Assembly (NCBI GenBank): GCA_002418285.1
Contig: DIDT01000036.1
Span: 1 to 31,460, forward strand
Length of the DNA: 31,460 nt
DNA from: Phycisphaerales bacterium UBA5793
GTDB taxonomy: Bacteria; Planctomycetota; Phycisphaerae; Phycisphaerales; UBA5793
Reading direction: 5' to 3'
The notes below the pieces were generated by a model, which was not told the origin of the DNA, did not search any database, and saw only the letters and a list, made by a program, of their open reading frames with translations. Shown here piece by piece: positions 14,994-23,712 of this stretch (the first letter of the stretch is position 1; each line of letters opens with the position of its first letter). The position numbers and the translations under genes were made by a program.

Positions 14994-17446
14994 TGCTCGG
15001 GCTCCTTGGACGCGAAGAACTCGACGGTCAGTTGCGACGCGAACTTGGCCGCGCCGGTGCGGCGGCGCACGAGGAGCATCGGTCCATCGAATAGGCTCGC
15101 GAGTTGCGCGTGGAACGGCGAGAACGCCTGGCGCTTCCACCACGTTTCAGCCGTACCGCCGATGATGACCAGATCGGCGCCGTCGGCCGCCTGGGCAATC
15201 GTCTTGATCACATCAGTGCCCACGAGCGGCTTCATTGTGACCTTGAGCCCGCGCCGCCACGTTTCGGATTCAAGATGCCCCGAGCCGAAGATCTCCTGCA
15301 TGACCGCCCCGGCGGAGGCGCGCACGGCGGCCCGCTCGCGGCCGACGTGGATGAGTTCGATCACCGTGTCTTCACCGGCCACGGCCTCGGCCACTTCGAT
15401 TGCGAATCGACCCTGGCGCGGATTGACAATGGGGATCACGATGCGCGGTGGATCAGTCGGCAGCGAGCCGCGCAACATGATGGTGTTCGCATCGGATTGA
15501 AAGAGCACGCGATCGATCTGCGAACCGAGCAGCGGCCGCCTGGTGCCGAGGTTGCCTTCGTATGGAGTGCGCGGCTGCTTGGGGCCGGTCCAGCCGAGGA
15601 TGAGCGTTCGACACTTGCGTTCGATGATGGTGTCGACGATGCAGCGCGCGGGGTGATGCGAGACGCGCACGATTCCCGTGGCGGGAACGCCGGTGACGGC
15701 GGCAGCCGCCAGGGAATTGTCGACCAGTTCGCGCGCCGCGTTGACGAATCCGCCCGTGGCCGAGAACGGCAGCTGCTCGGGCACTCCCACCGCGTGGAGA
15801 ATGACCAGGCCGGTTCCGTCGACACGGGCGAGTCGAGCGCCGAGTTCAATGAGTGCACCGGCATTGGTCGGGTTGGCGACGGGCACGAGGATGCGCGGGT
15901 CAGCCTCGCCATTGAGCGCGTGCTGCTCAAACACGACGGGCGTCGCTTTCAGATCGTGATGCTGCCCGCGCGAGTAGGCGACGTAGATGAGCAGACCGAG
16001 ACTGATCCAGCCGGCGGTGATGTACATCGAAAGCGGTTCGTGCCAGAAGAGGAACCCCGCGACGCCGAGCTGACCAACGATCGCGATAATCGGCAGCGCG
16101 GGATAGAGCGGCATGAGGTAACCGTACTGCAGTCGGTCGCTGTACTTGCGTCGGATCACGATGGCGGAGAGGTTCACCGCCGCGAACACGATCAGGAACA
16201 TGACGCACGTCGCCGCTGCGACTTTTTCGGCGTCGAGTGTCACGGCGACAATCGTGATTAGCGCACCGCTGGCGAACAGCGCGGCGACGGGCGTGCGCGT
16301 GCGCGGCGAGATGGTGGCCATGATGGCCGGGAGGGTGCGGTCGCGCCCCATGGCGAAACTGACGCGCGTCGAGCTGTAGGTCGTGGCGTTCAGGGCGCTC
16401 ATGGTCGAGAGCATCGCGCCCAACACGAGCAGCAGCGCCCCCGTGCCCCACGGCATGAACTGGTTGGCCGCTTCGGCGACGCCGGTTTCACCCAGTGCCG
16501 AGAGGTACGCCCACGTCTGGCCTGGCGGATAGGGCCCATCGGGCTGAAGCAGCGGCGCAGGGATCGCCAGGGCGCCAATGCAGACGATGGCCACGAGCAG
16601 GTAGATGGGAATCACAATCGCCAGCGACCAGAAGATGGCGCGCGGAATGTTGCGACGCGGCTCGACGACTTCTTCACCCGCCTGCACGATGATCTCGTAG
16701 CCTTCGAAGGCAATGAACGTGATGCCCATCGCCACGAGTACGCCTGAGCCTCCCATCGGCAGGAACGGCGTGAATTTCTCGCTCACCGTCGCGCCGCTGG
16801 GTCCGACATCGCCGCGAATGAGGGCCGCCAGGCCGAACGCGACAAAGATGGCGATCGTGATGATCTTGCTGACGGTGATGATGTTTCCGATCTTGCCCGT
16901 TTCGGATGAGCCGCGGTAGTTGACCCAGATGAAAAAGAAACAGACGGCGACGGTGAGCGCTTTGGCGAAGTACCAGGCATTGAGGCCGAAGAGCGTTCCC
17001 AACTCGCCGTGCTCGGCCCCGGTCGGCGCCGCCCCCCAGCCAAAGAGGGTCTGCATGCCCCAGACGACATACGAACCAAAGACGACGGCGTAGAGTGAAC
17101 CACCCACGGCGTGGCCGAGCCAACTCATCCACCCGACGAGGAAGGCGCTGGGGCCGGGCATGCCGAACCGGGCCCAGAGATAGCCGCCCCCTGCCTCCGG
17201 AATGGCGCTGCCGACCTCGGCGTAGACCATCGCGGTGCAGAGGGTCATGATGCCGTTGAGGGCAAAAGCGAGGATGAGGCCGGGGCCGGCGATGCCCGCG
17301 GCAATGCCGGTGAGGGCGAAGATGCCCGCGCCGATCATGGCGCCGACGCCGACCATGGTGATGTCAAAACACTTGAGATCGCGGGCGAGTTGGGTCTCGC
17401 TGTGTCGCGGGCGCGTCGGGATGACCGTTTCCGTGGCTTGCGTCAT
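14990..17446 (-). CDS. APC-superfamily amino-acid permease fused to universal stress protein domains
   Basis: An 818-residue inner-membrane protein. Residues about 25-485 form an amino-acid/polyamine/organocation permease with some 12 helices. The family start is visible as VGVGAMIGAGIFALTGIAAG (helix 1, unwound substrate-binding GAGIF), followed by EVGSAIPEAGGGYLWAR (helix 2-3), FIAFEGYEIIVQAGEEV (helix 6) and STMSALNATTYSSTRVSFAMGRD. The C-terminal part, from about 515, reads as two universal-stress-type modules: RILVPVANPTNAGALIELGARLA, LVILHAVGV and RIVIPIVNPRQGRFAIEVAEAV with DLVIIGGT. Fusions of cationic amino-acid transporters with Usp domains are known in bacteria and archaea and are thought to be regulated through nucleotide binding. 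Substrate is not predictable. It overlaps the downstream small membrane protein gene by four bases. Confidence 0.9.
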   Translation of the reverse strand: MTQATETVIPTRPRHSETQLARDLKCFDITMVGVGAMIGAGIFALTGIAAGIAGPGLILAFALNGIMTLCTAMVYAEVGSAIPEAGGGYLWARFGMPGPSAFLVGWMSWLGHAVGGSLYAVVFGSYVVWGMQTLFGWGAAPTGAEHGELGTLFGLNAWYFAKALTVAVCFFFIWVNYRGSSETGKIGNIITVSKIITIAIFVAFGLAALIRGDVGPSGATVSEKFTPFLPMGGSGVLVAMGITFIAFEGYEIIVQAGEEVVEPRRNIPRAIFWSLAIVIPIYLLVAIVCIGALAIPAPLLQPDGPYPPGQTWAYLSALGETGVAEAANQFMPWGTGALLLVLGAMLSTMSALNATTYSSTRVSFAMGRDRTLPAIMATISPRTRTPVAALFASGALITIVAVTLDAEKVAAATCVMFLIVFAAVNLSAIVIRRKYSDRLQYGYLMPLYPALPIIAIVGQLGVAGFLFWHEPLSMYITAGWISLGLLIYVAYSRGQHHDLKATPVVFEQHALNGEADPRILVPVANPTNAGALIELGARLARVDGTGLVILHAVGVPEQLPFSATGGFVNAARELVDNSLAAAAVTGVPATGIVRVSHHPARCIVDTIIERKCRTLILGWTGPKQPRTPYEGNLGTRRPLLGSQIDRVLFQSDANTIMLRGSLPTDPPRIVIPIVNPRQGRFAIEVAEAVAGEDTVIELIHVGRERAAVRASAGAVMQEIFGSGHLESETWRRGLKVTMKPLVGTDVIKTIAQAADGADLVIIGGTAETWWKRQAFSPFHAQLASLFDGPMLLVRRRTGAAKFASQLTVEFFASKEPEQ

Positions 17447-17573
17447 TTTTCAGTCGTGACAGCGTAGGACGGTCATTCTATGTTGGTCGTCAGGATCGCG
17501 CCGACGAGCAATCGAAGCCCACGCTCCATGAACATGAGCTTCGTAGAGTGAGCTGTATCGCGCAGCAGCGTGT

Positions 17574-18311
17574 CTAATCGATGTAGATGCGGTCGTCCCA
17601 GCTCGCGATGTCTTCCATCTTCTCTTCGAGCAGCGTGGCGGCGTGGCCGTCAACGAACATGGCGTTACTGCCCGACTTGTGTCGGAGCGGTTCGAGGCGC
17701 TGGCCGCTGAGCGGGTTGTTGGGCTCGCCGTTGATGTTCGACTCCTGCCAGGCGTCGTAGTAGATTGAGAAGAACTCCTCGCGCGTGTTCTGACCGCTGG
17801 GGTAGTTGTTGCGGTAGAGAATGTCGTCCGGATCGTCGGTGTAATCGGCCATGTAGATCGTCTCACTGGGAGTGAGGAATCCGTTCGTCTTGCAGGCGCG
17901 CTGCACGGGGTTCTGGGTAATCCGGCGTGGCGCGAGGAAGTGCAAGCCGTTGGAGAGGTACTGCACCTTGTGCTTTTGATTCGGATGGCTGGGGCATCGG
18001 TAGGCCGGGATGGAATCGAAGCGATCGTCCTTGATCTGGGAGAAGTAGGTTCGGAAGGCGATGGGCCAGGAGATGTCCAGCGGGTGATTCGTGCCGTGGT
18101 TTGCACGTGGGATCAGGTTGTACTCGTTCATGTACGAGCCGAGGCCAAAGCCGATCGAGCGCAGGTTATTGAGACACTGCACGGTGCGGGCGGACTCGCG
18201 CGCCTTGGACAGGGCGGGCAGCAGCAGGCCGATGAGCAGCGCGATGATGGAGATCACCACGAGCAGTTCGATCAGTGTAAAGCCGGAACGTCTTTGACTG
18301 CCTGCACGCAC
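17574..18311 (-). CDS. Type II pseudopilin-like protein with H-X9-DG domain, copy 1
   Basis: Exported pseudopilin-like protein of the kind found in many copies in Planctomycetes. The 245-residue product starts with GTG 18311, with an AAGGTGGT ribosome-binding site. The prepilin peptidase site is SGFTLIELLVV (cleavage after Gly, N-methylated Phe), followed by the hydrophobic helix ISIIALLIGLLLPALSKARE. The C-terminal RHKSGSNAMFVDGHAA contains the diagnostic His-9 residues-Asp-Gly signature. Expected location is the cytoplasmic membrane or a pseudopilus at the periplasmic face; the cargo or role of this family is unknown. It is 61 bases downstream of a close paralogue (copy 2), and the pair share most of their length, for example YFSQIKDD and ADYTDDPDDILYRNNYP. 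Confidence 0.88.
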   Translation of the reverse strand: MRAGSQRRSGFTLIELLVVISIIALLIGLLLPALSKARESARTVQCLNNLRSIGFGLGSYMNEYNLIPRANHGTNHPLDISWPIAFRTYFSQIKDDRFDSIPAYRCPSHPNQKHKVQYLSNGLHFLAPRRITQNPVQRACKTNGFLTPSETIYMADYTDDPDDILYRNNYPSGQNTREEFFSIYYDAWQESNINGEPNNPLSGQRLEPLRHKSGSNAMFVDGHAATLLEEKMEDIASWDDRIYID

Positions 18312-18372
18312 AACGACACCACCTTCAAAGGAGAGGACTCTCTCTGATTGTTGAACTCAGCGGGCCTCCGCC

Positions 18373-19125
18373 TCAGCGGTTCGGGCCGAAGTACACCTTG
18401 TCGTCCCAGTTGTCGAGGTCCGTCATGACTTCCTGAGTCAGCGTGGCGGCGTGGCCATCGACAAACAGCGCGTTGCTTCCGGACTTGTGCCGCAAGGGTT
18501 CGAGACGCTGACCGGTGTACCAGTTGTTTGGATCACCCGTGATGTGCGTGGCCGTCCACGCATCGTAGAAGATGGAGAAGTTTCGCTCGGGCGTGTTCTC
18601 TCCGTTCGGATAGTTGTTGCGATAGAGGATGTCATCCGGATCGTCGGTGTAGTCCGCCATGTAGATCGTCACGCTCGGCGTGAGGAAGCCGTTGGTCAGG
18701 CACGCCTTCTGCCGGGGCCAGGTGATGATCGTTCGCGGGCGCGAGAAGTTCAGGCCGTTGGAGATGTACTGCACCTTGTGCTTTGGATTCGGATGCGACG
18801 GGCAGCGGTACGCGGGGATGGAATCGAAGTGGTCATCTTTGATCTGTGAGAAGTAGGTTCGAAACGCCATGGGCCAGGCGATGTCCCAGCGCGGATCTTC
18901 GCCACCGTTCGCTTCGCGCGGAATCTTGTTCGCGTCGTTCATGTACGAGTGCAGCGCGAACCCGATCGACCGGAGGTTGTTGAGGCACTGGGCGGATCGG
19001 GCGACCTCACGAGCCTTGGAGAGAGCCGGCAGCAACAGGCCAATGAGCAGCGCGATGATCGAGATCACCACGAGCAATTCAATGAGTGTAAAGCCGCCTT
19101 TGCGGCCGATTTGACGTTGGGCCAT
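18373..19125 (-). CDS. Type II pseudopilin-like protein with H-X9-DG domain, copy 2
   Basis: Tandem paralogue of the gene at 17574-18311, 250 residues from the ATG at 19125, with GGGAG about 9 bases upstream. It has the prepilin cleavage motif GGFTLIELLVV, the helix SIIALLIGLLLPALSKAREVA, the central CPSHPNPKHKVQYISNGL region and RHKSGSNALFVDGHAATL with the H-X9-DG signature. Differences from copy 1 cluster in the loops after SYMN and near the C-terminus. The gene lies 59 bases downstream of guanylate kinase on the same strand. Whether the two copies form a heteromeric assembly or are expressed differently cannot be seen from the sequence. Confidence 0.88.
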   Translation of the reverse strand: MAQRQIGRKGGFTLIELLVVISIIALLIGLLLPALSKAREVARSAQCLNNLRSIGFALHSYMNDANKIPREANGGEDPRWDIAWPMAFRTYFSQIKDDHFDSIPAYRCPSHPNPKHKVQYISNGLNFSRPRTIITWPRQKACLTNGFLTPSVTIYMADYTDDPDDILYRNNYPNGENTPERNFSIFYDAWTATHITGDPNNWYTGQRLEPLRHKSGSNALFVDGHAATLTQEVMTDLDNWDDKVYFGPNR

Positions 19126-19184
19126 ATCTGGAATCTCCCGAGGCTGGAGCCGTGCCCCCGGCGGATCAATCTACAGAATGTACC

Positions 19185-19796
19185 CTAGTCAGTGCCGTTC
19201 TGCAAGCGTTTTCTTGCCGCTTTGCACACTTCCTGCACGCAATTCTCGACCTCTTTGTTGACCAGAAACAGGTCGTAGGCCCCCGAATCACGCGCCAGGG
19301 CGATTTCCTTCTTGGCCTCGGCAAAGCGGCGGCTGATCTCTTTTTCGTCCTCCCGGCCCCGTTTTCGCAGCCGTTCGAGCAGCGTCTGGTCGTCGGGAGG
19401 GAGCAAGAAGACCAGCAGGGCGTCGGGGAGGTTGCGGCGGATCTGCAGGGCGCCTTGGACGTCGATTTCGAGCAGAACCACGCGTCCTTGGGCCAGGGCG
19501 GCCTCGACGGGCCCGCGCGGCGTGCCGTAAGAGTATCTTCCAAAGACGGTTGCGTGTTCGAGCAACTCACCAGCGGCAAGCATGTGGTCGAACTGCCGCT
19601 GGTCGACGAAGAGGTAGTCGCGGCCCGCGACATCGGCGGCCGTCTGGGGTCGAGTGGTGGCCGAGACACTGAAGACGGCGTCGAGGCGCTGGACGACCTG
19701 CCGGGTGATCGTCGTCTTGCCGACTCCGGAAGGACCAGAAATGACCAGCAGCAGGCCGCTTGCGGGCCCGGCCGAATTGTGTCCACCCTGCGTCAT
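19185..19796 (-). CDS. gmk: Guanylate kinase
   Basis: Phosphorylates GMP to GDP with ATP, an essential nucleotide-salvage step in the cytoplasm. From the ATG at 19796 the protein is 203 residues, the normal size. The P-loop is GPSGVGKT (21-28). The GMP-binding region includes SVSATTRPQ, the RDYLFVDQRQFDHML segment and GRYSYGTPRGPVE. VVLLEIDVQGALQIRRNLPDALLVFLLPP is the conserved Walker-B-like strand region, and the lid reads LLERLRKRGREDEKEISRRF. The gene upstream on the other strand begins 99 bases away. No clear ribosome-binding site precedes the ATG; the long in-frame extension to 20114 is not homologous to the family and is rejected. Confidence 0.95.
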   Translation of the reverse strand: MTQGGHNSAGPASGLLLVISGPSGVGKTTITRQVVQRLDAVFSVSATTRPQTAADVAGRDYLFVDQRQFDHMLAAGELLEHATVFGRYSYGTPRGPVEAALAQGRVVLLEIDVQGALQIRRNLPDALLVFLLPPDDQTLLERLRKRGREDEKEISRRFAEAKKEIALARDSGAYDLFLVNKEVENCVQEVCKAARKRLQNGTD

Positions 19797-19895
19797 GGTG
19801 GCACAAGCGTAGAAGGGGCCGCGCCCGGTCGCCAGAACGATGTCATGAAATCCACTGCTCGACTCACCCAATGAAGCGGGTGGGAGAGCACCTCG

Positions 19896-20312
19896 ATGGA
19901 TGCAGTCGCCATGAACTGGAATGAGAGCAATGACGCCGAGTCTGGTGACCGCGTCCGCGTGATCGAAGAGAACGCGACGGACGAAGAACGCCTCTGGGCG
20001 ACATTCATTCACCTCTCGGGGCTGGCGGGCTACATCGTGCCGACCGCATCGGTCGTTGCCCCCCTGGTCCTGTGGCTGATCAAGCGCAACCAGTCGCCTT
20101 TCATCGACGATCACGGCCGCGAGGCGCTGAACTTCCAGATCTCGATCGTTCTCTGGGCGATCGTGGCCGGCCTGCTGGTCATGGTCTGCATCGGGGCGGT
20201 GCTGCTACCGGCCGTGATCCTCACGCAGATCATCGCGTCGATTGTCATGGCCGTTCGCGCCAACCGCGGCGAATACGTGCGCTATCCGGTGACGATCCGG
20301 TTCCTTTCGTAG
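19896..20312 (+). CDS. DUF4870 small membrane protein
   Basis: A 138-residue protein of the DUF4870 family, found widely in bacteria, with unknown function. The conserved core is clear: ERLWATFIHLSGLAGYIVP (about 31-49), then APLVLWLIKRNQSPFIDDHGREALNFQIS (59-87), followed by two more hydrophobic helices (about 88-120) and a basic C-terminus with EYVRYPVTIRFL. Three to four membrane segments in total are predicted. An in-frame ATG five codons further (19911) is a possible alternative start. It converges on a glycosyltransferase gene with a 99-base intergenic stretch that holds a hairpin. Confidence 0.88.
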   Translation: MDAVAMNWNESNDAESGDRVRVIEENATDEERLWATFIHLSGLAGYIVPTASVVAPLVLWLIKRNQSPFIDDHGREALNFQISIVLWAIVAGLLVMVCIGAVLLPAVILTQIIASIVMAVRANRGEYVRYPVTIRFLS

Positions 20313-20360
20313 TCGAAGATGTTGTAACCAGACCGACGCGCGAGCGAGGTTGATCGTCTT

Positions 20361-20394
20361 GCGCGCTGGCAAGGCCACTTCCTTGCTGGCGCGT
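20361..20394. terminator. Hairpin between convergent genes, possible bidirectional terminator
   Basis: GCGCTGGCAAGG (20363-20374) and CCTTGCTGGCGC (20381-20392) form a 12-pair stem with two G-U wobbles and a six-base loop (CCACTT). One further C-G pair extends it on each side. It sits between the stops of the DUF4870 gene and the opposing glycosyltransferase gene. There is no U-tract immediately after it on either strand, so efficient intrinsic termination is uncertain. Confidence 0.45.
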
Positions 20395-20411
20395 CGGGCT
20401 GGTTTGTGCGC

Positions 20412-21182
20412 TCATGCTTCTTTTCTGGCAACTTCCTCAGCGCGCGTCGGCCGCCGGCGATTGCGCATCCAGCGCACTGCGAGACAATCGAACAGGCCGG
20501 GAATGGCTCGATTGAACACGCCGTACTTGGCCTGCCCGGCCGTTCGCGGGCGGTGATTGACGGGCGTTTCGACCACCGTATAGCCGAGTTGCCGCGCGGT
20601 GAGCGGAATGAAGCGGTGCACACCGCGAAACTCCAGCGGAATCGCCAGGCCGACTTCGCGGCGCATGATGCGCAGCGAGCAGCCCGTGTCACGAATGGTG
20701 TCGCCCAACAGCATGCGGCGAAAGGTGCGCCCCACCCAACTGGCGATGCGCCGGCCCACGGTGTCGCGCCGGTTCGCCGAACGGTCACCCTGCACCATGT
20801 CGGCTCCGGTCTGACGCATGACTTCGAGCAGGTGCGGCAGGTCGGCCGGATCGTTTTGAAGGTCTGCATCAAGCAGGGCGACCAGTTCGCCTCGGGCCGC
20901 GCGCAGGCCCGCGTGAAAGGCCGCAGACTGGCCGTTGCCCCGGCCGGGTGGCGTGTCCTTCATCCGCACCACGCGCAGCCACGGGCGCGCGGCCATCAGC
21001 TCGCGCAAGCGCTGCGGCGTCTGGTCCGTCGAGCCGTCGTCAACGATCACGACCTCGAACCGGCCCGCCATGCCCGAGAGGGCGGCGTTGATCTCGGCCA
21101 CCAGCGAACCCACGTTGTCTTCTTCATTGTGTGCGGGCGCGATGACGGTCAGCTCGATCTGGTCGCGTGGCGGCTGGGACAT
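20412..21182 (-). CDS. Polyprenyl-phosphate sugar transferase-like glycosyltransferase family 2 (DPM1-like)
   Basis: GT2 enzyme resembling dolichol-phosphate mannose synthase, which loads a sugar onto a lipid carrier for later transfer outside the membrane. From the ATG at 21182 it is 256 residues. Signatures are TVIAPAHNEEDNV (12-24), VVIVDDGSTD (44-53), the metal site DADLQNDP with D-A-D at 105-107, GRRIASWVGRTFRRM, DTGCSLRIMRR and NHRPRTAGQAKYG, the last being characteristic of the DPM1 subgroup. No C-terminal membrane helices are visible, as in soluble or peripheral members. An in-frame ATG at 21197 would add five residues. The donor sugar cannot be assigned. Together with the other two GT2 genes in the window, it supports an envelope glycan theme. 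Confidence 0.87.
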   Translation of the reverse strand: MSQPPRDQIELTVIAPAHNEEDNVGSLVAEINAALSGMAGRFEVVIVDDGSTDQTPQRLRELMAARPWLRVVRMKDTPPGRGNGQSAAFHAGLRAARGELVALLDADLQNDPADLPHLLEVMRQTGADMVQGDRSANRRDTVGRRIASWVGRTFRRMLLGDTIRDTGCSLRIMRREVGLAIPLEFRGVHRFIPLTARQLGYTVVETPVNHRPRTAGQAKYGVFNRAIPGLFDCLAVRWMRNRRRPTRAEEVARKEA

Positions 21183-21299
21183 TGGGGTGATGAGCATAGG
21201 GTGAGGGCCGCAGAGGATCGCGGTGCACGGCGAGGCGTCAATCCCGACGCCTAACATCCCCACGGAGCCCCGAATCTGACCAGGTGAGGACAGCGCGGC

Positions 21300-21707
21300 A
21301 TGCATCTCAAGCGTGATGATCACGAACACGGCCCCAAGGAGATCCCCATCCGGTTCATTCTCGAGAACCCGGAGGAACTCGTTGCCGGCGAGCATGGCGA
21401 TCAGAAGGAATGGATCGTCAAGGGCGGCCTGGGCGAGAGCCTGCTCGAAGTGGCCCTGGACGCGGGCATCAATATTGAGCACTCATGCGGCGGCGTCTGC
21501 GCCTGCTCGACCTGCCACGTCTACGTCGAGAAGGGCATGGAGCACCTGAGCGAAGCGACCGAGGCGGAGGAGGATCGCGTGGAAGAGGCCCCGGCACTGC
21601 AGCGCAACAGCCGGCTGAGTTGCCAGTGCGAGATTCTCAGCAAAGGTGAGATCCAGGTGCGCGTCCCCGCGTGGAACCGCAACGCGATCAAGGAAGTGCC
21701 GCACTGA
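21300..21707 (+). CDS. fdx: Adrenodoxin-type 2Fe-2S ferredoxin (Isc-type)
   Basis: Soluble electron carrier of the vertebrate/ISC class, which supplies electrons for iron-sulfur cluster assembly. The 135-residue product has cluster ligands Cys63, Cys69 and Cys72 in CGGVCACSTC and a fourth, Cys108, in RLSCQCE. The 36-residue spacing between the third and fourth ligands is that of E. coli Fdx. Cys67 and Cys110 are extra cysteines. The acidic helix around EATEAEEDRVEEAP matches the partner-interaction helix of the family. AGGTGAGGA precedes the ATG by about 10 bases. An N-terminal extension of about 14 residues, His-rich, is unusual. iscX, normally adjacent in isc operons, lies 3.8 kb downstream on the same strand beyond two secreted-protein genes. 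Confidence 0.9.
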   Translation: MHLKRDDHEHGPKEIPIRFILENPEELVAGEHGDQKEWIVKGGLGESLLEVALDAGINIEHSCGGVCACSTCHVYVEKGMEHLSEATEAEEDRVEEAPALQRNSRLSCQCEILSKGEIQVRVPAWNRNAIKEVPH

Positions 21708-21836
21708 GTCGGCACGTCGCCGTCAGCCGGCGAATCGTTGGCGGAGCACACGGTATTAGACGGTCGGATCGCTCCGGATACGCCATGGGGCAGAGCGCGC
21801 GAGCGAAGCAATTTTCGATAAAATAGGAAAAATACC

Positions 21837-21865
21837 TTGACACGCCCCCTGATTCAGGGCATGCT
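21837..21865 (+). promoter_or_regulatory. Candidate sigma-70 promoter for the first FG-GAP gene
   Basis: A perfect -35 hexamer TTGACA (21837-21842) is followed after 17 bases by CATGCT (21860-21865), which matches three of six -10 positions including the key A and T. An AT-rich stretch precedes it (21810-21834), unusual in this GC-rich window and possibly an UP-like element. The downstream leader reaches an ATG at 21919. Confidence 0.45.
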
Positions 21866-21918
21866 GTGGTGTGTATTTATTCAGGTAGCCCCGTAACCGC
21901 TTCATTGGAAGGATGGCC

Positions 21919-23695
21919 ATGAAGGGAACGAACATTCGCCGCTCGCTGCTCAATTCGACTTCGATTACAATCGTCACAGCGCTGATTTGCGGGGGGGGGT
22001 AATACTCTGTGCCTTGCCCAGACAGCCGTAACGACGCCGGACGTGCTCGGGCCGAATCTCGGCAGCGGGTATGGCCCACAATTCGGGCAGGCTCTGGCAG
22101 CCGGTGATTTCGACGGTGATACGAAGCGCGAAGTCGCGATCTCGACGTGGGAGATGATGGATCCTGAGAACTTTCCCAGCAACGACGGTGTCGGGCACGT
22201 TTACGTGTACGAGTACGACACCACTTGGAGCGGGGCGACCGAGGTTCCTAATCCCGATGCTACTCCGCTCGATTGTGTCTTCTTCGGCTTCACGATGACC
22301 GCCGGCGACGTTGACGGGGATGGCGATGACGAGTTGGTCATCTCCGCGCCGGGCGGCGAAGGCGCCGGCGCCTTGGAAAACGGCGCGGTCTACATCTATG
22401 ACTGGGACAGTCAAACGAGCGCCTTCGTGCTCGCCTACAAGTTCCGCAGTGACCCGGCCTACGGTGGTCAAGGAGGCGACAACTTCGGCTGGTCCATGGC
22501 GCTGGGCGACTTCAATGGCGACGATGATCTCGATCTTCTCGTCGGTGCCCGATACTGGAGCGAATGCGAAGACTGCGTCTTTGACGCCAACGGCTTTGCG
22601 TTCGAAGACTGGACCGGCGCGGCCTACGTCTTCGATCATGACAACTGGGTTGGCGCGGGGAGTGGCTGGAACGACGTTGAGGATGCCGACCTCGTTATCC
22701 GTGGCGAAGCGAGCTGGAGCCCAGACCTCAATCCGAACGGCGAGCAGACGCGCGGCTACTTCGGCGCCCGCGTTGCGTGCGTTGGTGATGTCAACGCTGA
22801 CGGCAATGACGATTTCATCGTGGCCGCCACACGGCGAACGCCGGACAACTTTGCGACCTGCACAACCAGCTTTGACTACTACGACGCGAGTCAGCAGTAC
22901 GAGGGGCATGCGGAACTGGACAACGACTGCCGCGTGGGTACGGTGTATCTCTTTGCCGGCGGGGCGCCTTGGTCCTCGGTGGATCAGGATGCGCGTTCGC
23001 TGGCCAAGGTGATCTTCGAAGGCGAGGACGCCGGCGACAAATTCGGCCAGGGACTGGCTTCGCAGGGCGACCTCAACGGGGACGGCGTGAACGACATCGT
23101 GATCTCCAGCAACCTCCATACGGAAACGGCTCAGAACGCCGTCGGGCGCGTCTACGTGTTCCTCCTGCCGGATTACTCAAGTGGCTGGCCGAGTGCGAAC
23201 GACAAGGTGTGGTCGGCTTCTCTCGCCAACATCATCATTGATGGTCCGACGGGCGACAACATTGTCGCCTTCGGCTACGCCATGGCGTGCAATGGGAATA
23301 CGGACAAGGGGACGGGCCAAGGCAAAGACGATCAAGAAGATCTCATCATTGGCGCGCCGTGCGGTAAGTCACCGTGTGGCTACTCGCCGTCGACTCTCGA
23401 TGAGAATCGGGGCTTTGCATATCTGTATCGAGTTTCGAACAGCATCTCTGTCGGACCGAGCGGGGATCATCTTTCGTGGGAGGCGGTGGGCGACAGCAGC
23501 GAGTACTATCGCATTGTCTGTGGCCTCAGCTACAAAAAATCTGCTCCCCAGTTGGGTCGCTCAATCTGCTTCATAGGGAATGCAGACGAAGATGGCGAGG
23601 GCAACGATGAGTTCGCGATCGGCTCTCCCGGGTGGGATGAGGCCACGTATCCCAATGTCGATGATCGAGGGGGCATTTACATGATCACCCACTAA
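21919..23695 (+). CDS. Secreted FG-GAP repeat protein, interrupted by a poly-G tract in its signal peptide
   Basis: As given, the frame from ATG 21919 (GGAAGG six bases upstream) encodes a signal-peptide start (KGTNIRRSLLNSTSITIVTALIC), then meets nine G and stops at 22000-22002 after 27 codons. Dropping one G joins it exactly to the long frame that is open to 23695 and completes a signal peptide ending in CLAQ, so the intact product would be about 591 residues. The mature part has repeated calcium-loop FG-GAP units (DFDGDTKREVAIST, DVDGDGDDELVISAP, DFNGDDDLDLLVGA, DVNADGNDDFIVAA, DLNGDGVNDIVISSN), predicting a seven-bladed integrin-like beta-propeller outside the cell. An in-frame GTG at 22043 could start a cytosolic form without a signal. 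Whether this is phase variation, a true frameshift or a sequencing error cannot be decided here. Confidence 0.75.
21991..21999 (+). repeat. Nine-G homopolymer inside the signal-peptide coding region
   Basis: A run of nine G, the longest homopolymer I noticed in the window, lies about 72 bases into the FG-GAP gene. Eight or eleven G would keep the secreted protein in frame; nine puts a TAA directly after the run. Such tracts are classic slippage sites. Confidence 0.95.
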
Positions 23696-23710
23696 CGCCG
23701 CCGAGCGGCG
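23696..23710 (+). other. Short GC hairpin directly before a start codon
   Basis: CGCCGC (23696-23701) pairs with GCGGCG (23705-23710) around a three-base loop, directly after the stop of the first FG-GAP gene and two bases before the GTG of the second. It could limit read-through or mask the second gene's start; too short to be sure. Confidence 0.35.
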
Positions 23711-23712
23711 GG

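Noticed and set aside
21710..21775. Possible terminator after fdx
   Set aside because: Only four-base inverted matches (CGCC/GGCG) without a T-run; not better than chance in this GC-rich DNA.
21974..23119. 381-residue minus-strand frame over the FG-GAP gene
   Set aside because: Mirrors the FG-GAP repeats (Val/Ala/Ile-rich) and has no motif; the plus strand carries the calcium-loop repeats.
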